Shown: positions 1 to 6,931 of the stretch, one piece after another
Layout: each line of letters starts with the position of its first letter
Numbering within the stretch: position 1 is the stretch's first letter
From: Candidatus Izemoplasma sp.
GTDB taxonomy: Bacteria; Bacillota_I; Bacilli_A; Izemoplasmatales; Izemoplasmataceae
Assembly (NCBI GenBank): GCA_007116205.1
Contig: SKIY01000056.1
Location: forward strand, 1-9,793
Direction of reading: 5' to 3'
Length of the DNA: 9,793 nucleotides
The notes under the pieces: generated by a model
What the model saw: only the letters and a program-made list of their open reading frames with translations
What the model was told of the DNA's origin: nothing
Databases searched by the model: none
Translations under genes and position numbers: made by a program

Positions 1-1388
1 AAAGCTGCTAATGTTTCAAACAAGGATTGTGTCGCGATTATCTCTTGATTGCTCAAACGCATTTTAAACGGCACGAGTAATGGTCTTCTAATAAAGTTAT
101 CGGTCGCCATGGCCTCATAATACCGTTCATAGCGAATCCGTTCCGCTGCAGCATGTTGATCAACTAAGTACATGCCTTCATCCCCCTGAAAAATAAGGTA
201 AGTTCCACTGACTTGACCAATATACTCAAGCTCTGGAAATTGTTTGCTGGCAGGTTTTATCTCTGGAATATGCGTTTCATCTGACTCACGAACATCTAAA
301 TCATAATCGATTTTTTCATCTGAAACTTGTCTAGGCGCTTGAAAACGCATTTTAGTTTGTGTGTCTTGCTTAGGGGCATTTTTAGTGACTTTAGGCACAA
401 TAAATGCCGCTTCTAAACAGCTTAAAATCGTTTTTTTAATCAATTGTAATAGGCTTTGTTCTTCAGTAAACTTAATTTCTAATTTTTGTGGATGAATGTT
501 TATATCAATCAATAAAGGATCAACGGTTATCTCTAAATGCACTATAGGATATTTTTTCATCGGTAGATACGTTCTATACCCATCCATCACCGCTTGCATC
601 ACCCGATTATTTTTGATAATCCGTTTGTTTGCAATAAGTGTTATGTGTTGTCGCGTTGAACGTGTATGCATCGGTTTACAAGCGTATCCGCGAATCGTAA
701 AATAACTGTTGCTTGCTTCAAACGGCAGCAAGTTCTTCGTTATATCAGTGCCGTATATTTGATGTAATATCTTAATGACATCGCCATCACCATAAGTATT
801 AAACAGTGTTGTTTGATTATGCGTTAACGTAAACCTTACTGTTGGGTGAGACAGTGCCATTTTATTGATATGATCAACAATATATGCAAGTTCGCGCGTT
901 TCACTTTTTAAATGTTTTAGGCGTGCTGGGGTATTGTAAAACAAATCTTTAACAGTAATGCTTGTTCCTTGCTTTAACGCCCCTAAAGTTTCTTCAATGA
1001 TTCGACCGTTTTTAAGCGTTAACTTTTTCGCGGTTTCGGTTCCATCGGTTGATTCAATAATTAACTCAGACACACTTGCAATTGAAGGTAAAGCTTCTCC
1101 TCTAAATCCAAGTGATGCGATATGAAATAGGTCATGGTGGGTACGGATTTTACTCGTAGCATGACGTTTAAATGCCATTTTTAAATCAACTTCATCCATC
1201 CCGGCACCATCATCAATCACTTTGATGGTTTTCAAGCCATAATCTTGTAGATGCACCGAGATAATTTTACTCCCTGCATCAAGCGCATTTTCAACAAGTT
1301 CTTTAACGACACTCGCAGGATTTTCAACCACTTCACCCGCTGCAATCATATTTGATAACGCTTCATCTAACTGTTTGATTTTTGCCAT
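1..1388 (-). CDS. mutL: DNA mismatch repair protein MutL (3' part missing at window edge)
   Basis: MutL is the ATP-dependent partner of MutS in mismatch repair and, in lineages without MutH, the nicking endonuclease. I translated this gene by hand: 462 complete codons are present and no stop is reached before the edge, so roughly the last 150 residues of a typical ~620-residue MutL are missing. The start MAKIKQLDEALSNMIAAGEV matches the family N-terminus. The GHKL ATPase motifs are E30 and N34 (KELVEN), D59-DGAG, and GFRGEAL at 94-100. The C-terminal domain has the metal-binding endonuclease motif DQHA(X)2E(X)4E at 410-421. The ATG at 1388 has GGTGAG (1393-1398) 4 nt upstream. A second in-frame ATG at 1400 would add four residues but lies upstream of that ribosome site and does not match the family. 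mutL lies 101 nt downstream of mutS, with a hairpin between them. The identification is very secure. Confidence 0.97.
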   Translation of the reverse strand, partial: MAKIKQLDEALSNMIAAGEVVENPASVVKELVENALDAGSKIISVHLQDYGLKTIKVIDDGAGMDEVDLKMAFKRHATSKIRTHHDLFHIASLGFRGEALPSIASVSELIIESTDGTETAKKLTLKNGRIIEETLGALKQGTSITVKDLFYNTPARLKHLKSETRELAYIVDHINKMALSHPTVRFTLTHNQTTLFNTYGDGDVIKILHQIYGTDITKNLLPFEASNSYFTIRGYACKPMHTRSTRQHITLIANKRIIKNNRVMQAVMDGYRTYLPMKKYPIVHLEITVDPLLIDINIHPQKLEIKFTEEQSLLQLIKKTILSCLEAAFIVPKVTKNAPKQDTQTKMRFQAPRQVSDEKIDYDLDVRESDETHIPEIKPASKQFPELEYIGQVSGTYLIFQGDEGMYLVDQHAAAERIRYERYYEAMATDNFIRRPLLVPFKMRLSNQEIIATQSLFETLAA

Positions 1389-1464
1389 AAAACTCACCAT
1401 CTTTCACTCTTTATTTTACCATGAATGTTTTGTAATTATGAATCAAATTCAAACCGAAAGAAAT

Positions 1465-1493
1465 ATAGATCGTTGAGCGAATCAACGATCTAT
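1465..1493 (-). terminator. Hairpin at the mutS stop codon (possible weak terminator or processing site)
   Basis: Two perfect 12-bp arms (1465-1476 and 1482-1493) flank a 5-nt loop. The mutS TAG stop (1490-1492) lies inside the first transcribed arm. The tract after the stem on the minus strand (ATTTCTTTC) is T-rich but interrupted, so termination would probably be partial. The rest of the 1389-1464 spacer contains a TAAAAT hexamer about 30 nt before mutL, but no well-spaced -35 box that I would call a promoter. The hairpin could attenuate mutL expression or mark an RNA cleavage site. Confidence 0.6.
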
Positions 1494-4045
1494 TTACGGT
1501 TTTTCAACGTTTTCTTAAGTTCGTATAACGCGTTTAGCGCTTCTATCGGTCGCATCGTATCAAGTTCTAGTTTTTCAAGCGCTTCTTCAACCGGGTGTGG
1601 GTGCACTTCTTCTGAAGCTGTTTCCTCAATCATCGCTTCAGAAAACAAGTTTGGTTTTGCATCGATCGCAGTTTGTTCTAACTGCTTTAATATTTTCTCA
1701 CTGCGCTTAATAAGTGTGCGAGGGAGTTTCGCGAGTGAGGCAACATTGATCCCGTATGACTTATCAGCACGCCCTTGCTCAACTTTGTGTAAGAAAATGA
1801 TCTCACCGTCACGCTCTTTTGCGGCTACATGGATATTCATTAAGCGCTGTAAATGGTTCTCAAGATCAGTTAACTCATGATAATGGGTTGAAAACAGTGT
1901 TTTACATCCGATTTTATTATGAATATATTCAATAATTGCTTGTGCAATCGCAAGACCATCATATGTCGATGTCCCTCTGCCAATTTCATCAAACAAAATT
2001 AAAGACTGTTTTGTGGCGTTTTGAATCGCATGATTCGCATCGAGCATTTCTACCATAAATGTCGATTTACCACTAATCAAATCATCACTTGAGCCAATGC
2101 GTGTGAAAAGCTGATCAAACAGGGGTATTTCCGCAGACGCTGCTGGTACAAAAGAGCCAATTTGCGCAAGAATCGCCGTGACTGCAAGTTGACGCATATA
2201 CGTTGATTTACCACTCATATTCGGTCCGGTAATCAAAGCAACATCCGTTTCATCATTTAAGCGGATATCATTTGGTATAAAGACATCTTCTAATACGCGT
2301 TCAACCACTGGATGGCGAGAAGCTTTAATGTCGATATGGTGTTTTTCAGTCAGTTTTGGTCGTACAAACTGGTATTGTTCACTGACGAGTGATAACGCAA
2401 TAAACATATCCACTTCACTAATCACATTGGCATTTTTTTGAATAATCGGAATCATCTCTCGAATATGGTCTCTCAGTTCAATGAACAAATCATATTCTAA
2501 TCCAATGCTTTTTTCATCACTTGATAAAATGATTTGTTCTTTTTCTTTTAGCGTTTCAGTAATATAACGCTCTGCATTGGCTAACGTTTGCTTGCGCGTA
2601 TAACCAAACTCATCTTTAATCGCGGAGATTTGCCCTTTCGGAACTTCTAAAAAATATCCAAAAACACGGTTATATCCGATTTTTAACTTTTTAATGCCCG
2701 TTCGCTCACGTTCTTCTTCTTCAAATGTATCTAAAAATGTTTTAATATTTAACCGAATATCTTTCAGTTCATCTAAATCTTTATGATACCCACGCTTAAA
2801 CATATGGCCTTCTTTAATCGTGAGTGGTTGTTCGTCTAACAACGCCTTATCTAATAAGCTATATAACGCTTCTAAGTCATCTATTGAGGCACTTAAGAAC
2901 TGACTGTACTTTAAATCTAAATCCGCTAACAACCGCTTAAAATCAGGCAGTACTTCAAGACTTTTACGCAGTTGTAAAAGATCTTTTCCGTTTGTATTGC
3001 CATAAGAAATTCTACCGACAATCCGTTCTAAATCATACACCTGTTTCAACAGTGCACGCAAATCATTTTTAATCAAAAACTCTTTATTCAATACATCAAT
3101 AAAATCATATCTTGTATTTAGTATATCGATATTGATGAGGGGCCGTAATAATTGTTTTTTGAGCATGCGACTCCCCATTGCAGTCGTCGTTTTATTTAAC
3201 AGCCAAAACAATGAGCCGTTTTCTTGATTTTGACGCATCGTCTTTACGAGTTCTAAATTTCTAATCGTATTGGCATCCATTTTCATCGTACGGGTTGCTT
3301 CTATAGCTTCTGCGGGCTTCATATGTAAAAGCGCCCGTTTTTGTGTTTTTAGTAAATAACTAAGCAATCGTTTAGCCGTTTTTTGTTCATAGTCCGTTGG
3401 TAACTGATGGGTCAATTTATCAAATACCGCATCCACTTCTGTGTCTTGATGAATTGAAATCGTGATGTTTTCATGTTCTGCATACTGCTTAATATAGCTT
3501 ATATCAAACTGATGCGAAACAATGATTTCTTTTAACGCAATCGCAGATAACTCATTTAACAACGCACTCATGTCTTTCGGTACTTTTAATCCTGCAAACT
3601 CACCTGTAGAGATATTAGCATACGCAATCGTATAAAAATATTCCGATAACCCAATCGCAGCAATATACATCTCAGAAGCATCTGGGTCATCAATGTTGGT
3701 GCCTGGTGTAACGATTCTAACGACATCTCTATTCACCAGTTTTTTTGTTGCGTTGGCATCTTCTGTTTGTTCACAAATCGCAACTTTATACCCTTTTTCA
3801 ACTAAGCGATTAATATACGCTTCTGAGGCATGGTGTGGTACCCCACACATCGGTATCCGTTCTTTAGTACCGGCATCGCGCGCAGTCAACTGAATCTCTA
3901 ATTCGCGACTTGCTAAATAGGCATCTTCAAAAAACATTTCATAAAAATCCCCTAGCCTAAAAAAGACTATAGCGTCATTATAGTCTTCTTTAATGGTTAA
4001 GTATTGTTGCATCATCGGTGTGTATTGTGTTTTATCTCTACTCAT
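1490..4045 (-). CDS. mutS: DNA mismatch repair protein MutS
   Basis: MutS is the mismatch-recognition ATPase. It scans DNA as a dimer, binds mispairs and recruits MutL. The predicted length is 851 residues, normal for bacterial MutS1. Visible features are the mismatch-wedge motif F34-Y35-E36 inside GDFYEMF, the core and clamp domains, Walker A GPNMSGKST (607-615), Walker B with D686-E687 followed by IGRGTSTYDG, and the STHYH motif (719-723). The C-terminal helix PIEALNALYELKK is typical of the tetramerisation tail. KPNLF at 797-801 sits where Bacillus MutS carries its sliding-clamp peptide but is degenerate. I place the start at ATG 4045, 6 nt after AGAGGTG (4052-4058). An in-frame GTG at 4054 would add three residues, but it lies inside the ribosome site. 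The gene starts 17 nt after the upstream hypothetical gene and is probably co-transcribed with it. Its stop codon lies within a hairpin. Confidence 0.98.
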   Translation of the reverse strand: MSRDKTQYTPMMQQYLTIKEDYNDAIVFFRLGDFYEMFFEDAYLASRELEIQLTARDAGTKERIPMCGVPHHASEAYINRLVEKGYKVAICEQTEDANATKKLVNRDVVRIVTPGTNIDDPDASEMYIAAIGLSEYFYTIAYANISTGEFAGLKVPKDMSALLNELSAIALKEIIVSHQFDISYIKQYAEHENITISIHQDTEVDAVFDKLTHQLPTDYEQKTAKRLLSYLLKTQKRALLHMKPAEAIEATRTMKMDANTIRNLELVKTMRQNQENGSLFWLLNKTTTAMGSRMLKKQLLRPLINIDILNTRYDFIDVLNKEFLIKNDLRALLKQVYDLERIVGRISYGNTNGKDLLQLRKSLEVLPDFKRLLADLDLKYSQFLSASIDDLEALYSLLDKALLDEQPLTIKEGHMFKRGYHKDLDELKDIRLNIKTFLDTFEEEERERTGIKKLKIGYNRVFGYFLEVPKGQISAIKDEFGYTRKQTLANAERYITETLKEKEQIILSSDEKSIGLEYDLFIELRDHIREMIPIIQKNANVISEVDMFIALSLVSEQYQFVRPKLTEKHHIDIKASRHPVVERVLEDVFIPNDIRLNDETDVALITGPNMSGKSTYMRQLAVTAILAQIGSFVPAASAEIPLFDQLFTRIGSSDDLISGKSTFMVEMLDANHAIQNATKQSLILFDEIGRGTSTYDGLAIAQAIIEYIHNKIGCKTLFSTHYHELTDLENHLQRLMNIHVAAKERDGEIIFLHKVEQGRADKSYGINVASLAKLPRTLIKRSEKILKQLEQTAIDAKPNLFSEAMIEETASEEVHPHPVEEALEKLELDTMRPIEALNALYELKKTLKNRK

Positions 4046-4051
4046 GTAAGA

Positions 4052-4058
4052 CACCTCT
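4052..4058 (-). promoter_or_regulatory. Ribosome binding site deciding the mutS start
   Basis: AGAGGTG on the minus strand lies 6 nt before ATG 4045. The competing GTG codon (4052-4054) is the last three bases of this same Shine-Dalgarno sequence, so it is unlikely to be a start. The identical AGAGGTG heptamer precedes the Nudix gene. Confidence 0.85.
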
Positions 4059-4062
4059 TAAA

Positions 4063-5049
4063 CTATTGTAAAAATGTGATTACTAAAGCGGCACCGATAA
4101 TAATTAAACCAATAACAATGTTTCTAATCAACCGTTTCCGTTTTTTCCGGATGAGATTGTATTTATGTGTGATTTCTTCAAATTTTGCCTCATATAAATA
4201 CTCTTCAATATTCATACCTTCAAAGATTTTCATGCTCTCTTGGTGCATCGGTACAATTGGCTTATTGCGTTTTAATAAAATATATTCAATCATATCAATT
4301 TTTTTCAGTTCAATCGATATATTTACTTTATGTTTTTTAGCGTAGCGCTCTAACTCTAAAATAGATTGCTTAGCAAGTGCTTCTTGATCTGCATCGGATA
4401 AATCTAACTTTAAAGCAATAATATCAATCAGCTGTTTCTTATTAATACGACGCGGAATATCAATCTCATACTTTTTACCCAAATCGCGAATGTCAGACAG
4501 TGTCGTTGAATTCAAAAGCACTTCTTTCGCATCATCGATGCGACATCCTTCAAAATATCCTTTGGGCTCAAAATATATTTGATCGAGTTCTTTTTTCATA
4601 TCTTGATAGTTTTCTTGTTTGGTTTTTTGATATTTCATCGTAAGATTTTGGAGTTTAACAAACTCTAAGTTATTAATCCCTAAATCTGAACGATGTCGAA
4701 TCACAATATCCCAAAAATCTTTTTTATACTCACTCACATTAATCGCGATGCGATAACTGTCCGCAAGTCGTTCTAATTGAAAGATAGTAAAATTATCAAA
4801 AAACTTTAAACGGTGTTTCATCTCATCAGAGAACTTATCGTCATGATCAGCGTTCGCAATAACTGGAGCGATATTCTTACGAATCAAAGCTTTGTGAATA
4901 TAATTGGGTAAAAACAACTCTTTGTTTTTCATGTACTTCACAATTTCACTGCTTGGAATAACAACAAACATTTCAATGAGTTTAGAGATTTTTACCTTCT
5001 TCGAGTATAGATAAATAAAATCTTCTTGTTTGGTAATATCTTTCGCCAT
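4063..5049 (-). CDS. Unrecognised tail-anchored protein with three helix-extended-helix (Rho-N/SAP-like) repeats
   Basis: I do not recognise this 328-residue protein as a named family. It contains three ungapped copies of a ~28-residue pattern, L/I-x2-L/I-x2-L/Y-A/G-x-x-Y/H-x-I/V-x-I, then a K at +10 from the Y/H and an amphipathic (F/L/M)(W/I)(D/E) helix. The copies are at residues 89-117, 184-212 and 230-258. The pattern resembles the Rho N-terminal/SAP/HeH fold, which usually binds nucleic acid. The middle copy is the closest match (TLSDIRDLGKKYEIDI, then NKKQLIDII). Residues 301-309 are strongly basic (RKKRKRLIR) and are followed by one hydrophobic segment (about 309-327) that ends at the C-terminus. 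There is no signal peptide. This predicts a tail-anchored inner-membrane protein with its bulk in the cytoplasm. The start ATG 5049 is preceded by AAAGGAG (5059-5065) at 9 nt and by a strong promoter. It is the first gene of the mutS transcript and occupies the cotE position of Bacillus, but shows no CotE likeness that I can see. The gene itself is secure; its function is unknown. Confidence 0.9.
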   Translation of the reverse strand: MAKDITKQEDFIYLYSKKVKISKLIEMFVVIPSSEIVKYMKNKELFLPNYIHKALIRKNIAPVIANADHDDKFSDEMKHRLKFFDNFTIFQLERLADSYRIAINVSEYKKDFWDIVIRHRSDLGINNLEFVKLQNLTMKYQKTKQENYQDMKKELDQIYFEPKGYFEGCRIDDAKEVLLNSTTLSDIRDLGKKYEIDIPRRINKKQLIDIIALKLDLSDADQEALAKQSILELERYAKKHKVNISIELKKIDMIEYILLKRNKPIVPMHQESMKIFEGMNIEEYLYEAKFEEITHKYNLIRKKRKRLIRNIVIGLIIIGAALVITFLQ

Positions 5050-5058
5050 GCTTTCACG

Positions 5059-5065
5059 CTCCTTT
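5059..5065 (-). promoter_or_regulatory. Ribosome binding site of the tail-anchored protein gene
   Basis: AAAGGAG on the minus strand lies 9 nt before ATG 5049. It supports that start and shows that the gene is translated independently. Confidence 0.8.
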
Positions 5066-5076
5066 ACGTTACTATT

Positions 5077-5105
5077 ATTATAGCGTACAGATACAGTGAA
5101 TTCAA
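5077..5105 (-). promoter_or_regulatory. Sigma-A-type promoter for the X-mutS(-mutL) unit
   Basis: On the minus strand, a -35 box TTGAAT (5100-5105) and a perfect -10 box TATAAT (5077-5082) are separated by exactly 17 nt. The promoter lies in the 101-nt gap between the ricA terminator and the gene starting at 5049, where a promoter is expected. The -10 box ends 27 nt before the start codon, leaving a short leader with the ribosome site and no room for a riboswitch. No operator-like palindrome was seen. Confidence 0.88.
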
Positions 5106-5140
5106 TGGAAATCTCTTATTTTAGCAGTTTCCCGGTTATC

Positions 5141-5171
5141 AAAAAACCTTTCAACGATTGTCGAAAGGTTT
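5141..5171 (-). terminator. Intrinsic terminator overlapping the 3' end of ricA
   Basis: A perfect 9-bp stem (arms 5144-5152 and 5163-5171, reading AAACCTTTC / GAAAGGTTT on the minus strand) has a 10-nt loop. The T-rich tract on the minus strand is six bases (5141-5146). The upstream arm codes for K-P-F of RicA, and the TGA stop (5151-5153) straddles the loop and the downstream arm. It should end the rny-to-ricA transcript just before the next promoter. Confidence 0.88.
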
Positions 5172-5483
5172 ATTTAGCGCGGTCTCTATTAAATCTGTAA
5201 TCATTTGAAGTTTCGTGTTCACTTCCGATTGTAACAATAAATAATGATGGACAATGGGTATTTTTTCCAGTTCAGAAAGCGCTGCTTCATAGTGCTGCTT
5301 TAACGCGTCTAAGTTTGATGCGTTTTTTTCACGCGCTTGAACCATGGCTTTTTGTTTGTCCAAAACAGTTTGATAAAGCGCTTTATAAGCCGCTGTTTCT
5401 AGGACCTTCTTTTCAATCCGTTTATACGCTAAAACCGTTTCATCATTTTCTAAATATGTGATTAACGCATCAACGGCTTTCAT
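5151..5483 (-). CDS. ricA: RicA/YmcA-like protein (YlbF/YmcA family), short form
   Basis: This 110-residue all-helical protein belongs to the Com_YlbF family. In B. subtilis, RicA (YmcA), RicF (YlbF) and RicT (YaaT) form a complex that works with RNase Y in mRNA maturation and affects competence, sporulation and biofilm formation. The family signature is the C-terminal stretch IPIVHHYLLLQSEVNTKLQM (75-94) followed by an ITDLIE helix, with a charged central coiled coil (about 40-75). The position directly after miaB matches Bacillus ymcA, so RicA is preferred over RicF. It is shorter than the ~140-150 residues of the Bacillus proteins and has no cysteine, whereas the Bacillus complex carries Fe-S clusters held by cysteines. 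The start ATG 5483 overlaps the end of miaB by 14 nt in another frame, with GAAAGGA (5491-5497) 7 nt upstream, suggesting translational coupling. The family call is firm; RicA versus another paralogue is less certain. Confidence 0.85.
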   Translation of the reverse strand: MKAVDALITYLENDETVLAYKRIEKKVLETAAYKALYQTVLDKQKAMVQAREKNASNLDALKQHYEAALSELEKIPIVHHYLLLQSEVNTKLQMITDLIETALNKPFDNR

Positions 5484-6918
5484 GATATGTTCCTTTCAAA
5501 AACCACGTTTTAGCTTCATCAATTTGAACGGGAACAATTTTTCCAATCAATGTTTTATCGCCTTTAAAGTTGACCAGTTTATTATGTTCGGTATACCCAG
5601 CAAGAATCTCAGGATTATTTTTACTAACCCCATCGACTAACACGTTCACGACTTTCCCTTCGAAGCGTTGATTTCCTAATAAGTACCCATCATTTATAAT
5701 TTGGTTTAATGTTTGAAGCCGCGCTTTTTTCGTTTTTATGTCGGTATGATCAGCATATTTTGCGGCTGGAGTGCCTTCTCGTGCTGAAAACACAAACGTA
5801 AACGCACCTTCAAAACGGGATTGTCTTACCAAATCTAAGGTTTGTTCAAAGTCAGCTTCTGTCTCCCCTGGGAAACCAACGATAATATCCGTTGTAATCG
5901 AAGCTTCTGGAATATATTTATAGATCGTCTTTACAAGCTCTAAATAACTAGCTTTAGTATACTTACGATTCATTTTTTTAAGTACTGAGTCACTCCCCGA
6001 TTGAACGGGTAAATGAATATGTGGCATTAAATTACCACCTTTTGCTAACACTTTTACCGTTGCCTCATCAAAGTCTTTAGGATGTGATGTGGTAAACCGG
6101 AGTCTCGGAAGACTGGTTTTATTTAAATCCTCAAGTAAATCTGCGAAGCGGTATGCTTTATCGGTAAAATCACGACCATAAGAATTAACGTTTTGACCGA
6201 GTAAAGTAACCTCTTGATATCCCGCCTCAGCAAGCGTATTAACCTCATCAATAATATGCTTAGGATCTCTTGAACGCTCTTTACCGCGTGTGTAAGGGAC
6301 GATACAATACGTGCAAAACTCATCACAACCGTACATAATGTTCACATAAGCTTTATGTAAATGATCTCTTATTCTAGGCAAATTCTCAACGATTTGACCT
6401 TCATCACTAAAGACCTCTACGACACGTTCTTTACCGTAAAGCGCTGTCTCTAAATATTCTGGCAATTTATGAATATTATGCGTGCCAAAAATCAAATCAA
6501 CATACGGATAACTTTTTAACAACTTATCGACAACTTTTTCTTCTTGCGGCATACACCCCGCAACACCAAGAATTAAATCAGGGTTTGTACGTTTATACTG
6601 TTTTAATCTACCGAGCTCGCCAAAAATACGATTCTCCGCATTTTCACGAATCGCACAAGTATTTAAAATGATAATATCGGCCGATGTTTCTGCGTCGGTT
6701 TCTGTGAAGCCAAGGCGTTCAATAATCCCGCGCATCGTTTCTGAATCTGCTTCATTACCTTGACAACCATAAGTCATCAACTTATATTTTTTGTCATGCC
6801 CAATCGCTTTTAAGTTTAAAGGCGTTTTTACATGAATGGTTTCAGTCGTGCGTGTTTTGCGCTTTCGCGCATCTTTAATTGATGGTTTTTTAAAGTATTT
6901 TTCGTAAAGTTCTGACAC
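5470..6918 (-). CDS. miaB: tRNA-2-methylthio-N6-dimethylallyladenosine (ms2i6A37) synthase MiaB
   Basis: MiaB is a radical-SAM methylthiotransferase that converts i6A37 to ms2i6A37 in tRNAs reading UNN codons. The 482-residue protein has the expected layout. A ~45-residue basic N-terminal extension like that of the Bacillus protein comes first. The methylthiotransferase domain supplies cluster ligands C52 (TYGCQGNEAD), C88 (LNTCAIREN) and C122 (VAGCMPQ). The radical-SAM CxxxCxxC is C198/C202/C205 (YGCDEFCTYC), followed by GQNVNSYG (241-248), IIVGFPGET (345-353) and a TRAM domain (about 413-476). All six cysteines are present, so it should be active. The start is GTG 6918 with AAGGTGA (6923-6929) 4 nt upstream, 13 nt after the ymdB stop. 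Its end overlaps the ricA start. The i6A-forming enzyme MiaA is not in the window. Confidence 0.97.
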   Translation of the reverse strand: MSELYEKYFKKPSIKDARKRKTRTTETIHVKTPLNLKAIGHDKKYKLMTYGCQGNEADSETMRGIIERLGFTETDAETSADIIILNTCAIRENAENRIFGELGRLKQYKRTNPDLILGVAGCMPQEEKVVDKLLKSYPYVDLIFGTHNIHKLPEYLETALYGKERVVEVFSDEGQIVENLPRIRDHLHKAYVNIMYGCDEFCTYCIVPYTRGKERSRDPKHIIDEVNTLAEAGYQEVTLLGQNVNSYGRDFTDKAYRFADLLEDLNKTSLPRLRFTTSHPKDFDEATVKVLAKGGNLMPHIHLPVQSGSDSVLKKMNRKYTKASYLELVKTIYKYIPEASITTDIIVGFPGETEADFEQTLDLVRQSRFEGAFTFVFSAREGTPAAKYADHTDIKTKKARLQTLNQIINDGYLLGNQRFEGKVVNVLVDGVSKNNPEILAGYTEHNKLVNFKGDKTLIGKIVPVQIDEAKTWFLKGTYHESR

Positions 6919-6922
6919 TATA

Positions 6923-6929
6923 TCACCTT
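6923..6929 (-). promoter_or_regulatory. Ribosome binding site supporting the miaB GTG start
   Basis: AAGGTGA on the minus strand lies 4 nt before GTG 6918 in the 13-nt ymdB-miaB gap. No in-frame ATG is close by, so miaB very probably uses the non-ATG start. Confidence 0.75.
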
Positions 6930-6931
6930 AT

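Noticed and set aside
496..705. Plus-strand open frame of 69 codons inside mutL
   Set aside because: It is antisense to conserved MutL ATPase and transducer-domain coding sequence and lacks initiation signals.
1425..1880. Plus-strand open frame of 151 codons antisense to the end of mutS
   Set aside because: It lies opposite strongly conserved mutS coding sequence, has a Ser/Cys-rich composition typical of antisense shadow, no ribosome site and no recognisable domain.
4004..4345. Plus-strand open frame of 113 codons with hydrophobic stretches
   Set aside because: It is antisense to the mutS start and the 3' end of the tail-anchored gene; its hydrophobicity comes from reading Lys/Asn-rich codons backwards. 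No promoter or ribosome site was seen.
5050..5140. Possible riboswitch or leader regulation upstream of the tail-anchored gene
   Set aside because: The -10 box is only 27 nt from the start codon, leaving no room for a structured leader, and no operator-like palindrome is apparent.
6123..6326. Minus-strand 67-codon frame inside miaB
   Set aside because: It is in another frame of intact miaB, over the radical-SAM region, with no independent ribosome site.
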